DNA of 64,000 bases from Armatimonadetes bacterium Uphvl-Ar1 (lineage in GTDB: Bacteria > Armatimonadota > Fimbriimonadia > Fimbriimonadales > Fimbriimonadaceae). A program made the position numbers and the translations under genes. Shown piece after piece: positions 35,050-43,712 of the stretch. Location: positions 744,001-808,000 of the forward strand of contig CP021423.1 of NCBI GenBank assembly GCA_002162075.1. The letters run 5' to 3'. Within the stretch, counting starts at the first letter, position 1. Each line of letters opens with the position of its first letter. The notes under the pieces are model-generated. The model saw nothing but the letters and a program-made list of their open reading frames with translations. It was not told the origin of the DNA and made no database searches.

Positions 35050-35672
35050 TGTCCATACGGCTCGTTGTTTTTGATTTGGGTGGAGTGATGATTCGGATTC
35101 GTCACGCTTGGTCAGAGATTTTGGCTGAGATGGATTTGCGCTTGCCGGATGGGTTCACTTCCGATCGATTGTCGGATCATCGCACTTTGTCGGAATATCA
35201 AAACGGGCAAATCGAGGAAGATGAATTCCTGGAGGCTTTGGCCCAAGAGTTTGGATTTGGAGTCGACCAGGTTCGAGAAGCCCACCAGTTGATACTGCGA
35301 GAGGATTATCCAGGTGCGGCTGAATTGGTGAAAGACTTACGGAATGCCGGGATCAAAGTCGTCTGTTTGAGTAATACAGACGAGTTGCATTACCGCGAAT
35401 TTTTTTCGGGTCGGTTTCCAGTTTGCGAGGCTTTCGATGAGCTTTTGGCTTCTCATCGTCTTGGCTTAAGCAAGCCTGATCCTGCTATTTACAAGTTTGT
35501 TGAAGAGCGTTACGGGTTGCAGGGCGACGAGATCATTTTTTTTGATGACAATGCGGCGAACATTGAAGCCGCAAAGGCGAGGAGCTGGTCAGGAAATTTG
35601 ATTGATCCCGAGAATGATCCGCCTCATGTTATTCGACAAGAACTGGTTCGGCGGTCAGTTCTTGAACGTTAA
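35049..35672 (+). CDS. HAD-superfamily hydrolase (YihX-like)
   Basis: A 207-residue HAD phosphatase. Motif I VFDLGGVMI (D8 nucleophile; the second Asp of DxD is Gly, as in YihX-like members), motif II LSNTDELH, motif III LGLSKPDPAIYKF and motif IV FFDDNAANIEAA are present. Family members such as YihX act on sugar phosphates, which fits the coupled sugar isomerase upstream, though the substrate is inference. Its last 44 bases overlap the convergent Mpv17-like gene. Confidence 0.9.
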   Translation: MSIRLVVFDLGGVMIRIRHAWSEILAEMDLRLPDGFTSDRLSDHRTLSEYQNGQIEEDEFLEALAQEFGFGVDQVREAHQLILREDYPGAAELVKDLRNAGIKVVCLSNTDELHYREFFSGRFPVCEAFDELLASHRLGLSKPDPAIYKFVEERYGLQGDEIIFFDDNAANIEAAKARSWSGNLIDPENDPPHVIRQELVRRSVLER

Positions 35673-36342
35673 ACACGAAGACGATTGACCAAGCGGCTTC
35701 GCAAAGCATTGCGATTGGGAACTGGAGTTTGAGCGGGAGGACGTAGATTGCGCTCATTACGGGGAACCAGAAAATCCAGCAGAGGATGACGCCAGGAAGG
35801 ACATTTTCTCGGTAGTATGTTGGAACAAAGACTTCCTTCCAGGCGGTTACTTGAAACGCTCGCTTTCTCCAGATCAACATCCCCGTTGCGAACGGGATGC
35901 TGAGAAATGGGCTGAAGACGAGCATGTCGAACAAGACTTTTTTTGCAACAGTAATCGGATCGTTTGATTCTGTGAAGAGAAAGACTTGAACGAAATAGAG
36001 GAGATAGACCAGAACACCAATGATTGTGTAGACGATTCCGACATAGGTGGCGGCGACCGCCCAAGATTTGTCGAATGTCTTAACTTTACCGGTCAAGATT
36101 TTTGCAATTTCTGGGAGAACACCTCCGGCGACAAATCCGGCAAGGAGAACCGCTAAGATACCGCCTTGATCTCTCCAGAGGCTTATCTGATCAAGCACTT
36201 TGGTTACAGAAGGGATATTGAAGTACGAGTAGACGAGAAATGCGTTGGTAAGTTGGATAGCGAGCATGGGAGGCCATGTCGCTCTGATTGCCGGGAGTAC
36301 GGTTGAGAATGCAGTTTTTTGCGAATGAAGGGATTGTTTCAT
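35629..36342 (-). CDS. Mpv17/PMP22-like membrane protein, paralogue 2
   Basis: A 237-residue polytopic membrane protein; ATG 36342 is chosen from the alignment to its tandem paralogue (the frame opens earlier at 36492 inside that gene). It has four to five hydrophobic helices. AKKVLFDMLVFSPFLSIP and NVLPGVILCWIFWFPVMSAIY correspond to two conserved blocks of the Mpv17/PMP22 family of eukaryotic organelle membranes; Gln of the usual DQ is Met here. Function in bacteria is unknown. It starts with a four-base overlap to the upstream paralogue, and its end overlaps the convergent HAD gene by 44 bases. Confidence 0.6.
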   Translation of the reverse strand: MKQSLHSQKTAFSTVLPAIRATWPPMLAIQLTNAFLVYSYFNIPSVTKVLDQISLWRDQGGILAVLLAGFVAGGVLPEIAKILTGKVKTFDKSWAVAATYVGIVYTIIGVLVYLLYFVQVFLFTESNDPITVAKKVLFDMLVFSPFLSIPFATGMLIWRKRAFQVTAWKEVFVPTYYRENVLPGVILCWIFWFPVMSAIYVLPLKLQFPIAMLCEAAWSIVFVFNVQELTAEPVLVE

Positions 36343-37046
36343 TCTGGCGGGGGATTCTCGATGTTCGGAGACTGAACCATGAAGACGAAGAGGAGGCTCC
36401 ATGCAGCTTGGCAGAATGCGCTGACGACGAATTGGATTCTTTCGGGAAGCCAGTACATGCCACTTGTTATGGGTCCCCAATATGACCAGCACATGATCAG
36501 GGCGGGAAACACGTTAGCCTTGTAAAGATCGGGCTTGATGACTTGAGACCAAGCTGAAAAGTGGAATTTTGCTTGTCTCCACTTGAAGAGTCCGACACCG
36601 AGCGGGATGCTGAGAAATGGGCTGAAAATGAACTGGTCGAAAAGGACTTTTTTGAGAACGGTTGGAAAGTCACCGGTGTCTCCGAACAACATGACTTGGA
36701 ATTTGAACATGTAATAGACGAGAATTCCGAGGGCAGAGTAGACGATTCCTGTGTAGAGAACGAGCTTAAGCCATTCTGAATCGTATTTGGGTTTTCGACC
36801 AACGATGAACTTTGCAACTTCAGGGATCAGAGCCCCGGCGATAAAGCTTGACCCGAGAATAAAAGCAAACAGGTTTTGGTCTTTGAACTTGGATGCACGG
36901 TCGAGGAAGTCAGTGATTGCGGGAATCTGAAAGTAGCCGATCACGGTGATGATGCAAACAATTTGGACAAGAAGCATGGGGGGCCACATTGCTCGGAGAG
37001 ATTCGATGCCGGGCCGGAAATATTCTTTGACAGGAGTTTTTTGCAT
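36339..37046 (-). CDS. Mpv17/PMP22-like membrane protein, paralogue 1
   Basis: A 235-residue polytopic protein. KKVLFDQFIFSPFLSIPLGVG matches the KK.LLDQ..FAP block of Mpv17, and NVFPALIMCWSYWGPITSGM followed by YWLPERIQFVV...AAWS matches the C-terminal block (WPALL...WPAVQ..NF.LVP..YR...W). The first helix pair is less conserved. Mpv17-family proteins sit in mitochondrial, peroxisomal or vacuolar membranes and may form channels; bacterial members are little described. The assignment rests on motif spacing seen by eye. It is divergent from the M14 gene with a 35-base gap and overlaps its paralogue by four bases. Confidence 0.6.
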   Translation of the reverse strand: MQKTPVKEYFRPGIESLRAMWPPMLLVQIVCIITVIGYFQIPAITDFLDRASKFKDQNLFAFILGSSFIAGALIPEVAKFIVGRKPKYDSEWLKLVLYTGIVYSALGILVYYMFKFQVMLFGDTGDFPTVLKKVLFDQFIFSPFLSIPLGVGLFKWRQAKFHFSAWSQVIKPDLYKANVFPALIMCWSYWGPITSGMYWLPERIQFVVSAFCQAAWSLLFVFMVQSPNIENPPPE

Positions 37047-37081
37047 CGGCGATGCAGTGTGGCACTGGGTAGGATGGGTTT

Positions 37082-39511
37082 ATGGGGCTTCGCTCAGGAG
37101 TGGTTTTGGTCAGCTTGGGGCTTTTTGGATTGGGGTTCTCCCAAAGTGTTTCGGTTTGGGATTTTAAGCAAGGTAATTATTCCTCGGCGATTCCGCGTCC
37201 CTTTGATCCGGCGGGGTTCAAAGTTGGTACTCGACATATCACCAGTAGTGAGGTGGTTGAGTATATGAGAGCGATAGATTTGGCGAGCGATCGGGTTTCG
37301 GGGGGAGATTACGGCCGCAGTTTTGATAATCGGGTGATGCCGTTTGCGGTCGTCTCTTCACCCGAAAATTTGAAGAATCTAAGCAAAATTATAGAAGAGA
37401 ACCGGAAGAATGTCTTTGAAGCGGGCCGGGTCACCGATGCTGACTTGGCGAAAAAGCCAGTCATTGTTTGGGTTGGTTGCGGAGTTCATGGCAACGAGGC
37501 TAGTGGGGTCGAAGCGGGCTTGATGACGCTTTATCATTTGGCGGCAGATCGGTCGGCGGAGACGGAAAAGATGCTTCAGCAAATGGTCGTCATCATTGCG
37601 CCGAATTACAATCCGGACGGACGGGATCGGTTTGCGAATTGGGTGAATAGTCAGCGAGGAGCTTTGGCACTGGCCGATGGTCAAGATCGTGAGCATTCGG
37701 AGCCTTGGCCGGGTGGGAGGACGAATAAATATTGGTTTGATTTGAACCGCGATTGGTTTCCTTTGACCCAGGTGGAATCGTCACGTCGGCATGAGCTCGT
37801 GATAAAATTTAGACCTCAGCTTGTCCTGGACTTCCATGAACAGGGGGGTGAGAATTACTTTTTCCAGCCGGGGGTTCAGAGTCGGGTGAATCGATACACT
37901 CCTAAGCGGAACCAGGAGTTGACGTTTGAATTTGCTCGCTACTATGCAAAGGATTTGGAAAAAGTCAGCGAGGCTTATTTCACTGAACAGCGGTACGACG
38001 ATTTTTATATTGGGAAAGGCTCGACCTATCCAGACGTCACAGGTTCGGTAGGGATTTTGTTTGAGCAGGCTTCGAGTCGGGCTTTGCGGCGGGAAACTCC
38101 TCTCGGCGAGCTGACATTTGGCAATACGATTCGCAATCAAGTTGTGACGGCGTTGGCCTCTTTGGAGGCGGCTCGGGACATGCGAACGACGCTGTTGAAG
38201 TATCAGCGCGATTTCTTCCGCGACGTTCCGAGTACGGGTGCGGCTTTTGAAATTGCGAAGGATGAAGCGGGGGCGAAACTTGTAAATCTTATGTTGCAAC
38301 ACGAGATTCGGGTTGAAGATCGCGGAAAGTGGGTCGTTCCGGTTGATCAGCCTCTGGGGCGCCTTGTTCAGGCGATGTTTGAAGTGCAGAAGGAGTTTGA
38401 TGACACGGTGTTCTATGACATCAGCGCATGGAGCTTGCAATATGTGACTGAAGCAAGAGTTAAGAAAATCATGTTGCCGGACACTCAAGTTTCGATGAAA
38501 ACCAATGTTGTTGATAAACCGGTTTCAGTTTCGGTTGGTGGCTACGTGAAAGCGGATAACCCAGTTGGATTTATTTTGAGGAAAGGGGCATCCGGATTTC
38601 ACGGGGCGGTTTTTGACGCTATGGAAAGTGGTCGTGTGGCTTACTTTGCCACGCGAGCAATTGGATCGGCGGCTCCAGGTGATGTTTTCATTGCCGGTGG
38701 CAGTCAAGATGAGAGCTTCTTTACGGGATTGGCGAGAGATCGAAGGGTTAGGATTGAGGCAGTTCCGGGGCAGACAGGCGAGATTGTGAGTTGGGGGGGA
38801 AATGCTGTGACGCGTTTGCCGAAAGCTCGTATTGCGCTCCTGGTGGGAGAAGGAGTTGATTCGAATAATGCGGGGGAAGTGTGGTGGATGCTTGATCGGG
38901 AACTTGGGATTCCGGTGGCGTTGCTTGATGCGTCGAGGGTATCGGCCCTGGATTTGTCTCGCTATTCTGCGGTTTTGGTCACGGGCGGGCGGTATCCGAT
39001 GGACGCGGGAGAGGCACTAGCGACGTATGCTCGGGGCGGCGGTACGGTCGTCGCGACGGCGAGCGGAGCGGTTTGGGCAAATGGAACGTCGCTTGGGGGA
39101 TTGAAATCAGCTTCGGTTTCGGCGGACTATTCGGGGATGAGCTTTGGGCAACTTCAGGAGGCAAGGCAAGTGGATTTGGCTCCGGGGGCAATTTTGGCGG
39201 TGGATTACGATTCGACTCATCCTTTGATGTTCGGGGTTGATTCGCCGGCAGCGTTTCGGGAGGGGGCTTCTTTTTGGGAAGTTCCGGCGGAGTCGGGGGT
39301 TGTTGTGGGTCGGTATCGTTCTGATGCGGTTTTATCGGGCTTTGTTGGTCCGGGGGTTGCAGAGCTTGCGGGCGGGAAAGTGGCGATTTTGGCGAAACGT
39401 CTTGGGTCTGGTCGGGTGGTTTTGTTTGCGGATAATCCGAATTTTCGCGGTTTTATGACAGCTCAGCGTCGAATCTGGCTCAATTCAATTTTCTTTGGGC
39501 GGGCGTTTTGA
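37082..39511 (+). CDS. Exported M14-family zinc carboxypeptidase
   Basis: An 809-residue protein with signal peptide (VVLVSLGLFGLGFSQS). The M14 domain fills about residues 50-380: GVHGNEASG gives the HxxE zinc pair (H136, E139), VIIAPNYNPDGRDR supplies the Arg/Asn substrate region, DLNRDW follows, and LDFHEQGGENYFF gives the third ligand H252. The last 400 residues include a class-I glutamine-amidotransferase-like or jelly-roll-type region (VLVTGGRYPMDAGEALATYARGGGTVV) also seen in large M14 proteins of soil bacteria. Likely digests extracellular peptides. Alone on its strand until the prepilin gene 137 bases later. Confidence 0.88.
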   Translation: MGLRSGVVLVSLGLFGLGFSQSVSVWDFKQGNYSSAIPRPFDPAGFKVGTRHITSSEVVEYMRAIDLASDRVSGGDYGRSFDNRVMPFAVVSSPENLKNLSKIIEENRKNVFEAGRVTDADLAKKPVIVWVGCGVHGNEASGVEAGLMTLYHLAADRSAETEKMLQQMVVIIAPNYNPDGRDRFANWVNSQRGALALADGQDREHSEPWPGGRTNKYWFDLNRDWFPLTQVESSRRHELVIKFRPQLVLDFHEQGGENYFFQPGVQSRVNRYTPKRNQELTFEFARYYAKDLEKVSEAYFTEQRYDDFYIGKGSTYPDVTGSVGILFEQASSRALRRETPLGELTFGNTIRNQVVTALASLEAARDMRTTLLKYQRDFFRDVPSTGAAFEIAKDEAGAKLVNLMLQHEIRVEDRGKWVVPVDQPLGRLVQAMFEVQKEFDDTVFYDISAWSLQYVTEARVKKIMLPDTQVSMKTNVVDKPVSVSVGGYVKADNPVGFILRKGASGFHGAVFDAMESGRVAYFATRAIGSAAPGDVFIAGGSQDESFFTGLARDRRVRIEAVPGQTGEIVSWGGNAVTRLPKARIALLVGEGVDSNNAGEVWWMLDRELGIPVALLDASRVSALDLSRYSAVLVTGGRYPMDAGEALATYARGGGTVVATASGAVWANGTSLGGLKSASVSADYSGMSFGQLQEARQVDLAPGAILAVDYDSTHPLMFGVDSPAAFREGASFWEVPAESGVVVGRYRSDAVLSGFVGPGVAELAGGKVAILAKRLGSGRVVLFADNPNFRGFMTAQRRIWLNSIFFGRAF

Positions 39512-39648
39512 TTGCGGAAAAGTTTGCTAGAAAAAATACTGGGAACTGTTAAAAACACTTTAACGTCAGACATCATTTGAGCTATCATGCTTTTTCGGCG
39601 TGCGGCTCGGAATGGGCCAGCTGCCTGTTTCCCTGGAGAAATCCTCGA

Positions 39649-40512
39649 ATGAAGCGAACTGCATTTACCCTCATTGAACTCTAGGTCGTTATTGCGATTA
39701 TCGCGATTTTGGCCGCGATCCTCTTCCCCGTTTTTGCTCAGGCGAAAGATGCGGCTAAGAAGACCCAATCAATCAGCAACTTGAAGCAGACCGGGACGTC
39801 GGTTGCGATTTACAATGCTGACTACGACGATGTGATGCCGCCGAGTGCTTACTTCGTTGGTCTTGGTACTTTGAACCAAGTCCATTCGGTTTACGATGCT
39901 TTGCAGCCATACATGAAGAACAAGCAAATTTTGGTCAGCCCAGCCGACGGACAAGGTCAGAGCTGGAAGGATCGTTTGAATGCTCTTGGTTTGAATCCGA
40001 TGCCGAACGGTATTGAGCGAGCGAGCTACATCCCGAACCTTGGTTTGTTCGGTGAGAACCTTTGCGGATTCAAGACGGCAAAGACTCCGGTTGTGAACGC
40101 AACAGCATTGGAAACTCAAACCGACACCATCATGTTCTTTGATGGCTACATCCGACGAGCGATTCCAACTTTGGACTACTTCACGTTCATGGGTATGGCG
40201 CGACACGCGGATGGTTTGGTCATTAACTTTGCAGATACTCACGCTAAGTTCTTCCGGGCAACTGCTGTCAACGGTATTGCTAAGGATATTCCGACACCGA
40301 CAGGTAGCCGCGCTCCGGTTTACTACAGCTGGCGACGCGATGCCGTTAACTGCGGAACGTCCGCTCTTTGTAAGACCGAAGGGACATTGCAAAGCGTTCC
40401 TATCGCTCCGACCGGCTTTACGCTTGACGGTGTGACTGGCCCTTACAATGACTTGCACGGTATTCCGGGCAGCAATATCACCGACTCCGAAGATACGGCT
40501 TCCTGCCCGTAA
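39649..40512 (+). CDS. H-X9-D type prepilin (DUF1559-like) interrupted by an in-frame TAG
   Basis: The ATG at 39649 starts MKRTAFTLIEL, then TAG (39682-39684), then VVIAIIAILAAILFPVFAQAK in the same frame. The motif normally reads FTLIELLVVIAIIAILAA, so one substitution (TTG to TAG) interrupts the membrane helix. The remainder, 287 codons in all, is well preserved: SISNLKQ, YNADYDD, and RHADGLVINFADTHAKFF, a variant of the H-X9-DG motif with Asp-Thr. Only an internal TTG at 39709 could restart translation, and that would lack the prepilin signal. Either a recent nonsense mutation, a sequencing error or amber read-through. A strong terminator follows. Confidence 0.85.
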
Positions 40513-40532
40513 TCTTGGGATTGGGATGAAAG

Positions 40533-40564
40533 TGGGCGGATGGCTTTGGTCATCCGCCCATTTT
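40533..40564 (+). terminator. Rho-independent terminator after the amber-interrupted prepilin
   Basis: TGGGCGGATG (40533-40542) pairs perfectly with CATCCGCCCA (40551-40560), followed by TTTT. An intact terminator suggests the gene was a functional transcription unit until recently. Confidence 0.85.
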
Positions 40565-40601
40565 CTGTTGATGAGTTTTTGAATATCGAGTAGAACGGGT
40601 T

Positions 40602-40892
40602 ATGACTTACGATAAGTTGGATGAATCTGGAATCGCACAGGAGCTTGAGACAGTTGATGGTTGGGCGATTGAAGGTGGAGCGTTGACAAAGCAGTTTGGT
40701 TTTGAGCGGTACAAGGATGGTTTAGTTTTTGCGGGTGCGGTTGGGTTCGCGGCGGATGAGTTGAATCATCATCCAGATTTGTTTGTTGGATACGGAAAAG
40801 TTCGGGTCAGTATGGTGACCCATGATGCGGGTGGTGGCTTGACGGCATTTGATTTTGAGTTAGCGCGGCGGATTGATCGTTTGGGTAAGTGA
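40602..40892 (+). CDS. Pterin-4a-carbinolamine dehydratase
   Basis: A 96-residue protein of the PCD/DCoH fold. LNHHPDLFVGYGKVRVSMVTHDAGG carries the diagnostic HHP motif with the downstream catalytic His/Asp-type pocket, and LTAFDFELARRID is the usual C-terminal helix. The enzyme dehydrates 4a-hydroxytetrahydropterin made by aromatic amino acid hydroxylases; in bacteria without those it may take part in molybdopterin metabolism. No hydroxylase gene is adjacent. Length is normal. Confidence 0.9.
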   Translation: MTYDKLDESGIAQELETVDGWAIEGGALTKQFGFERYKDGLVFAGAVGFAADELNHHPDLFVGYGKVRVSMVTHDAGGGLTAFDFELARRIDRLGK

Positions 40893-40958
40893 TCAATTTG
40901 AAGTCTGAAATTGTTCGGGTGTAAGTCCTTTTACCCCGATGGACAAAGGGGATTTTTG

Positions 40959-41000
40959 ACCTCACCCCCTAACCCCCTCTCCATAAAAACGGAGAGGGGG
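40959..41000. repeat. Dispersed C/G-rich repeat with hairpin (type B)
   Basis: GACCTCACCCCCTAACCCCC leads into CCCCCTCTCC (40973-40982), which pairs with GGAGAGGGGG (40991-41000). It lies between convergent genes, where it may act as a two-way terminator. GACCTCACCC...TCT recurs at 48521-48540. Confidence 0.6.
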
Positions 41001-41018
41001 GACAGACGAGCAATTTGC

Positions 41019-42809
41019 TCAATTTCGGGCGATGAGGATGGCCCAGTAGTGCTGGTGGGTAACTTTTCCGGTGTCTTCGTCAAGGTAGGTGTGTCCGATT
41101 CCGAGAGATTTTGTCGAGGGAGAAAGGAGATCGTCTCGGTAATCCGTGCGGAGCAGGTTGGCGATGGTTTTGATGCTAGGGGCTGAGGAGATGACGCCGA
41201 TTGTGGATTCGGGGGCACCATTCCGTTGGGCCAGCTCGGTGAGCGATTGGTTGATGCGACCGTCGGTGAGATCGAAAAAGTCGCCGTCGACCATGCTCAC
41301 AGTCCACGATTGGGCAGTGCGGGCAAGGAGGGGATCGAAAGTGAGCGGGGCAAGATTTTTCTCGGCTCGGAGCGGATTTACCTCGTCGAGTACGACTTTG
41401 GCTAATGACGCAAGAAATTCGTCATTCGGCCCGAGGAGAATGGTGCCATTGTTTTCTGGTTGGGTTTGAGATTCTGATTGGGTTGCCGCTTGCACAACTG
41501 GTTTTGCGAGATTGCGAAGGGCAAAAAGCTCGGTGAGTTCTTGACCTTTACCGGGTGGTGTGAGGCGAGCGATGGTTGTGATTCGGTCACCGACAAGGAT
41601 GTTTTGGAATGAGAGGGGATCGGTCAGGCCAAAAATGCTGAATTTTGACTTGGCATCGGCGACAAGGTATTCGCGGGTGGGACGGGTGACGCTTTGGAGA
41701 CCCTTACCGTTGGTATCTGATGCGATGAGATCGAGAACGAGGACTTGGCGGTCGCGATCAATGTTCTTGATAACGCCTTCGTAACGTCCGTAGCCTTTGG
41801 GGATGGCGAGGTCGGGAGCAGGGGCGAAGACGACGGGGGCGGAGAGTTTCTTAGCGGCACTGAGGCTGGGTGCAGCGTTATAGACAGCTCCTGTGGCTTG
41901 GCTCCAAATTTCAAAGTGAATATGGGGGCCGGTGCCTTCGGCATTGCCTGAGTCACCGATCCAGCCGATCAGTTGACCGGGGAATACACGTTCTCCGTTC
42001 CGGATTCCAGGGGCGAAACAAAAATCCGCCGTTCCTTTGCCGTCATCGGTGCCGGGGGAATCGTTGTTCATATGATAGTACTGAGCAGTCCATCCGTTAT
42101 CACCTTCGATTGTGATGATATTGCCGGCGTTACCACGCCCAGTGAACAGAAACACCGTGCCGGAAAATGTTGCTACGGCGGGAGTGAGTTTGGAGGCCAT
42201 GAGGTCTTGACCGAGGTGTCGTCGGGTTCCACCGCCGCGTGATGCAAGGAATGTATCTGACCAATTGTTGCGTCCGGCAATCGGGAAGATCATGGGGACG
42301 ACCACACGATCCATGCAGACTTTATCGTGCTCGATAGGGTTAAGTCCGGCGGGAATGACGGGGGTCTGGGGCAGAGTCTTTGGATCAGGGGTTGGGATGA
42401 TCACTTGCTCGGCGATGATTGAATTTCCGTTGGGTTTGCCGTAGATGGCGATGGGTGTTCCTGGTTTGAGTTCGCGGATTGAGATCCACCGATTTTGATT
42501 ATTGATGTAGTAGACGGGGGTGATGGCATCGATCGAGAACGTGTGGGCGGCGGGGGTTCCGTAGAAGAGTTCCGTTCCGTCGGGGCTGATCTGGGTGTCC
42601 GTGTTGGCCCGAATGAGCTTTCGGGAGATGTCGACTTCGGTGATTTGGGTAAGAAATTTTGATTGTCCGGGTCCGGGTTGAGGGAGTTGCGCACTGTTGG
42701 GGAAGGATGAGTAGCTTTCTAAGGGGGAGCCGCTTGGGCAGGCTGTGGCAATTATGGGAAGCATGCTCAGAGCGATGGCAGTGACTGGGAATTTTCGGGA
42801 AAAGCTCAT
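41019..42809 (-). CDS. Exported M23 endopeptidase fused to a CAP/SCP-like domain
   Basis: A 596-residue exported protein (signal MSFSRKFPVTAIALSMLPIIATA). The middle holds a LytM/M23 domain: GGTRRHLGQDLMASK (H and D zinc ligands), GNIITIEG, and TGPHIHFEIW (HxH motif). About residues 470-596 form a CAP-superfamily domain (DEVNPLRAEKNLAPLTFDPLLARTAQSW and KSLGIGHTYL...HYWAILIA) whose catalytic-type His residues are not obvious. M23 enzymes cut peptide bridges of the cell wall; CAP domains are often extracellular binding or hydrolase modules. This domain pair in one protein is uncommon. It is divergent from the cell-wall cluster, with a 260-base gap before the mraZ leader. Confidence 0.85.
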   Translation of the reverse strand: MSFSRKFPVTAIALSMLPIIATACPSGSPLESYSSFPNSAQLPQPGPGQSKFLTQITEVDISRKLIRANTDTQISPDGTELFYGTPAAHTFSIDAITPVYYINNQNRWISIRELKPGTPIAIYGKPNGNSIIAEQVIIPTPDPKTLPQTPVIPAGLNPIEHDKVCMDRVVVPMIFPIAGRNNWSDTFLASRGGGTRRHLGQDLMASKLTPAVATFSGTVFLFTGRGNAGNIITIEGDNGWTAQYYHMNNDSPGTDDGKGTADFCFAPGIRNGERVFPGQLIGWIGDSGNAEGTGPHIHFEIWSQATGAVYNAAPSLSAAKKLSAPVVFAPAPDLAIPKGYGRYEGVIKNIDRDRQVLVLDLIASDTNGKGLQSVTRPTREYLVADAKSKFSIFGLTDPLSFQNILVGDRITTIARLTPPGKGQELTELFALRNLAKPVVQAATQSESQTQPENNGTILLGPNDEFLASLAKVVLDEVNPLRAEKNLAPLTFDPLLARTAQSWTVSMVDGDFFDLTDGRINQSLTELAQRNGAPESTIGVISSAPSIKTIANLLRTDYRDDLLSPSTKSLGIGHTYLDEDTGKVTHQHYWAILIARN

Positions 42810-42944
42810 GTTTTGTTTGAGGTTTTGATTAGTTAGTGGTGATTATGGGACGATTTGGGGTTGCTGGGAGACTCTTGGGGAGGAATTTTTGTGGTTGGCG
42901 AAGATTTGCAGTGATCAGGGGGTTCGGAAGGGTATGTATACATT

Positions 42945-42967
42945 AAATAAGAAGTAGTAGACAAAAA
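42945..42967 (+). promoter_or_regulatory. Motif shared with the reductase upstream region (copy 1)
   Basis: AAATAAG then TAGACAAAAA, separated here by AAGTAG and preceded by TATACATT. The same two blocks occur without the six-base spacer at 62714-62730, followed by TATACAT. The site is about 70 bases upstream of the predicted mraZ promoter. Meaning unknown; chance is not excluded. Confidence 0.3.
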
Positions 42968-43019
42968 GGTAGAAGTTTGCTTAATGGATAACGAAATTGC
43001 AAAAAAGTTCAACAAAGTG

Positions 43020-43048
43020 TTGTTTTTTCCCATGAAATCCCGTATAGT
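43020..43048 (+). promoter_or_regulatory. Predicted sigma-70-type promoter of the mraZ/dcw cluster
   Basis: TTGTTT at 43020-43025 and TATAGT at 43043-43048 are separated by exactly 17 bases. It precedes the small leader ORF by about 20 bases and mraZ by 145 bases, the only strong promoter-like pair in the gap. Confidence 0.6.
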
Positions 43049-43072
43049 TCCAATCAATCCAGTTTGGAAACC

Positions 43073-43207
43073 ATGAGGGTGAACGAGTTGGGTTTTTTGG
43101 ACGGGGTGTCCGAAATGAAGCGGGAGGGGGTCGATGCATGGATGCAATCGACCTCTTTCTATCTAAAACGCCAGCCAGGGAAGGTTATTGAGAGTTATGG
43201 ACAGTGA
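43073..43207 (+). CDS. Small ORF in the mraZ leader (44 residues)
   Basis: ATG 43073 to TGA 43207 encodes 44 residues (MRVNELGFLDGVSEMKREG..., ending SYGQ). The stop overlaps the mraZ start region by 11 bases. There is no clear ribosome site, and no family is recognised. The frame spans a hairpin at 43129-43153. It may be a leader peptide that couples translation to mraZ or an accidental frame; placement directly after the predicted promoter makes it worth recording. Confidence 0.3.
   Translation: MRVNELGFLDGVSEMKREGVDAWMQSTSFYLKRQPGKVIESYGQ
43129..43153 (+). promoter_or_regulatory. Leader hairpin upstream of mraZ
   Basis: GGTCGAT (43129-43135) pairs with ATCGACC (43147-43153), extended by GCA/TGC across a bulged A, and followed by TCTTTCT. 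It lies between the promoter and mraZ; attenuation is possible but there is no long T-run. Confidence 0.45.
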
Positions 43208-43712
43208 AGCGATGAAAACGGATCATCTGGCGGCTGTCCAATCTTTGCTTTCGGGTCGTGATGAGACGACGATAGATAAGAAGGGGCGCATGATGTTGCC
43301 CAAATCTGTGCGCGATGCAGTGGGGACGAATTTTGTTTTGATGGTGGGGAAGAAGGGTTGTCTGGAAGTAACTTCCAATAAGTACTACTTGGAGTTGTGG
43401 GAGGAGATTGGCCGCTATAGTCCGCACTCGGATGCGCGTCGCGATTACGCCTTGGAAGTCATGGGGAATGCGAAGACGGGAATTGAGGCGGAGGAGAGTG
43501 GTCGCTTTGTGGTGCCCAAGGATTTGGTTGAGGAATGCCGTTTGCCCAAGCCGGGCAATGTGGTGATCATTGCTGCGGGGGATGTGGCGGAGATTTGGTC
43601 GAAGGAAGAATACGAAAAATACAAGGCAGATCGAAAGGGATACAACGCGGAGCGCCGGGCTTACATTTCAGAACTGCGCCGCGAAATGATTGAAGAGGGG
43701 CGGGTCAACTGA
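43197..43712 (+). CDS. mraZ: MraZ transcriptional regulator of the dcw cluster
   Basis: A 171-residue protein with two SpoVT/AbrB-type half-domains: ETTIDKKGRMMLPKSVRDAV and, about 75 residues later, IEAEESGRFVVPKDLVEECRL. MraZ binds repeated TGGG-type boxes upstream of its own gene and tunes division and cell-wall operons. ATG 43197 is used, with AGGGAAGG 13 bases upstream; ATG 43212 is also possible. TTGGG and TTGGAC-like boxes in the leader (43088-43103) are weak candidates for its own operator. Longer than E. coli MraZ (152 residues) by a charged C-terminal helix. It opens the sixteen-gene cluster. Confidence 0.93.
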   Translation: MDSEAMKTDHLAAVQSLLSGRDETTIDKKGRMMLPKSVRDAVGTNFVLMVGKKGCLEVTSNKYYLELWEEIGRYSPHSDARRDYALEVMGNAKTGIEAEESGRFVVPKDLVEECRLPKPGNVVIIAAGDVAEIWSKEEYEKYKADRKGYNAERRAYISELRREMIEEGRVN

